A DNA stretch of 64,000 nt, taken from positions 3,078,001 through 3,142,000 of the forward strand of contig NZ_CP023449.1 in NCBI RefSeq assembly GCF_002355275.1, given 5' to 3'. Shown piece after piece: positions 63,519 through 64,000 of this stretch. This DNA is from Rhizorhabdus dicambivorans (lineage in GTDB: Bacteria; Pseudomonadota; Alphaproteobacteria; Sphingomonadales; Sphingomonadaceae). Made by a program: the position numbers and the translations under genes. Under the pieces are notes generated by a model, which did not search any database, was not told the origin of the DNA, and saw only the letters and a list, made by a program, of their open reading frames with translations. How positions within the stretch are numbered: position 1 is the stretch's first letter; each line of letters begins with the position of its first letter.

Positions 63519-64000
63519 AGGGTCTTCCCGATGCTGTAGGTGATGTGAGGCCGCAGCCGCTCTTCGAGGCCCGGCAGCGGGTGGCGGAAATCCAGTTCGG
63601 GGTGACGGGTCATGCCCAGCCGCTCCATCAGCCCCCAGGACCGGCTGTTGCCGATGGTCGTGATCGCCCAGACCCTGTCGAAGCCGAGCGCCGTCCAGCC
63701 ATGGTCGAGGCAGGCTTCCGCCGCCTCGCGGGCATAGCCCTTGCCCCAATGCTCCGCCCCCAGCCGCCAGCCGATCTCGGCCTTGCCTTCCACCGGCGTA
63801 TCGGCCGCACCAGGCTTGATCCCGCAGAATCCCAGGAAGGCGCCGTCGTCGCGGCGCTCCAGTGCCCAGAAGCAATGGCCGTGCGTATCGAGAAAGCCGT
63901 TCTGGCGCGCGATCGCGGCATCGACATCGGCGCGGCTCATTGGCGGGCCGAGATACTCCATCACCCGCGGATCATTGCCCATCGCCAGGAAGGGTCCGGC
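63515..64000 (-). CDS. GNAT family N-acetyltransferase, partial
   Basis: At least 161 residues are visible; the frame is open past 64000 with AGPFLAMGNDPRVMEYLG, the normal family N-terminal region, so the start is outside. The acetyl-CoA binding part is IGWRLGAEHWGKGYAREAAE and the C-terminal part is NSRSWGLMERLGMTRHPE. It resembles RimJ/RimL-type enzymes. It is coupled to the gamma-carbonic anhydrase-like gene. Confidence 0.85.
   Translation of the reverse strand, partial: AGPFLAMGNDPRVMEYLGPPMSRADVDAAIARQNGFLDTHGHCFWALERRDDGAFLGFCGIKPGAADTPVEGKAEIGWRLGAEHWGKGYAREAAEACLDHGWTALGFDRVWAITTIGNSRSWGLMERLGMTRHPELDFRHPLPGLEERLRPHITYSIGKTL

Overview
The window looks like chromosome from a GC-rich alphaproteobacterium, most probably a sphingomonad (Sphingomonadales). 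The reasons are three large TonB-dependent receptors tied to catabolic operons, the dense oxygenase/ring-cleavage gene content, an alphaproteobacterial LexA-type box (GTTC-N7-GTTC), and serine-recombinase modules carrying DUF2924/DUF3489 neighbours that are common in that order. The genus cannot be fixed from the sequence alone.

Layout. (1) 1-17.9 kb, minus strand: a first catabolic block. A likely operon runs from 7582 leftwards (KstD-like flavoprotein, SRPBCC protein, dienelactone hydrolase, cytochrome P450, SnoaL-like protein, AAHS-type transporter, acyl-CoA-dehydrogenase-type monooxygenase that leaves the window). A TetR gene and a three-half-site operator lie at its head. A second set runs from 15588 leftwards (second KstD-like paralogue, TonB receptor, Old Yellow Enzyme, two glutathione transferases). 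An MFS transporter and a MarR regulator follow. (2) 18.0-23.2 kb, plus strand: P450, luciferase-like monooxygenase, alpha/beta hydrolase, FAA hydrolase, two-domain extradiol dioxygenase. The MarR gene, its MFS transporter, the second KstD and this operon share one palindrome with CGTTGTC/GACAACG half-sites. (3) 23.8-36.2 kb, minus strand: a long operon whose genes form a coherent route. A flavin hydroxylase, an extradiol dioxygenase and FAA and alpha/beta hydrolases act on the ring. An acyl-CoA ligase, two SDRs and an SCP2-type thiolase could process the resulting acid. A TonB receptor and an MFS transporter provide uptake. A divergent AraC regulator (36.5 kb) and a shared 16-bp site suggest its control. 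(4) 37.5-38.5 kb: an ACMSD-type amidohydrolase. (5) 38.7-41.2 kb: two abutting IS3-family insertion sequences, the first damaged. (6) 41.3-51.7 kb: a 4-hydroxyphenylacetate-like module (HpaB-type hydroxylase and reductase, HpaH, HpaI, succinate-semialdehyde dehydrogenase, TonB receptor, MarR), with an FMN adenylyltransferase-like gene inside the hydroxylase operon.

(7) 51.9-59.9 kb: a mobile island. It holds a decayed serine recombinase with a DUF2513 gene, small sphingomonad proteins, an SOS box, a stand-alone 718-residue protein with an Mrr-like N-terminus and a PIN-like C-terminus (a candidate defence protein), and an intact serine recombinase preceded by DUF3489 and DUF2924 genes. (8) 60.1-64 kb: apparently core chromosome (tRNA-Thr, CAP-domain protein, aminopeptidase P, gamma-carbonic anhydrase-like protein, partial GNAT acetyltransferase).

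The most notable points are four separate regulator/operator sets readable from the DNA, two parallel meta-cleavage modules, the flavin-supply gene in the HpaB operon, and the Mrr-PIN fusion protein in the island. All functions come from motifs and gene context; no database search was run.
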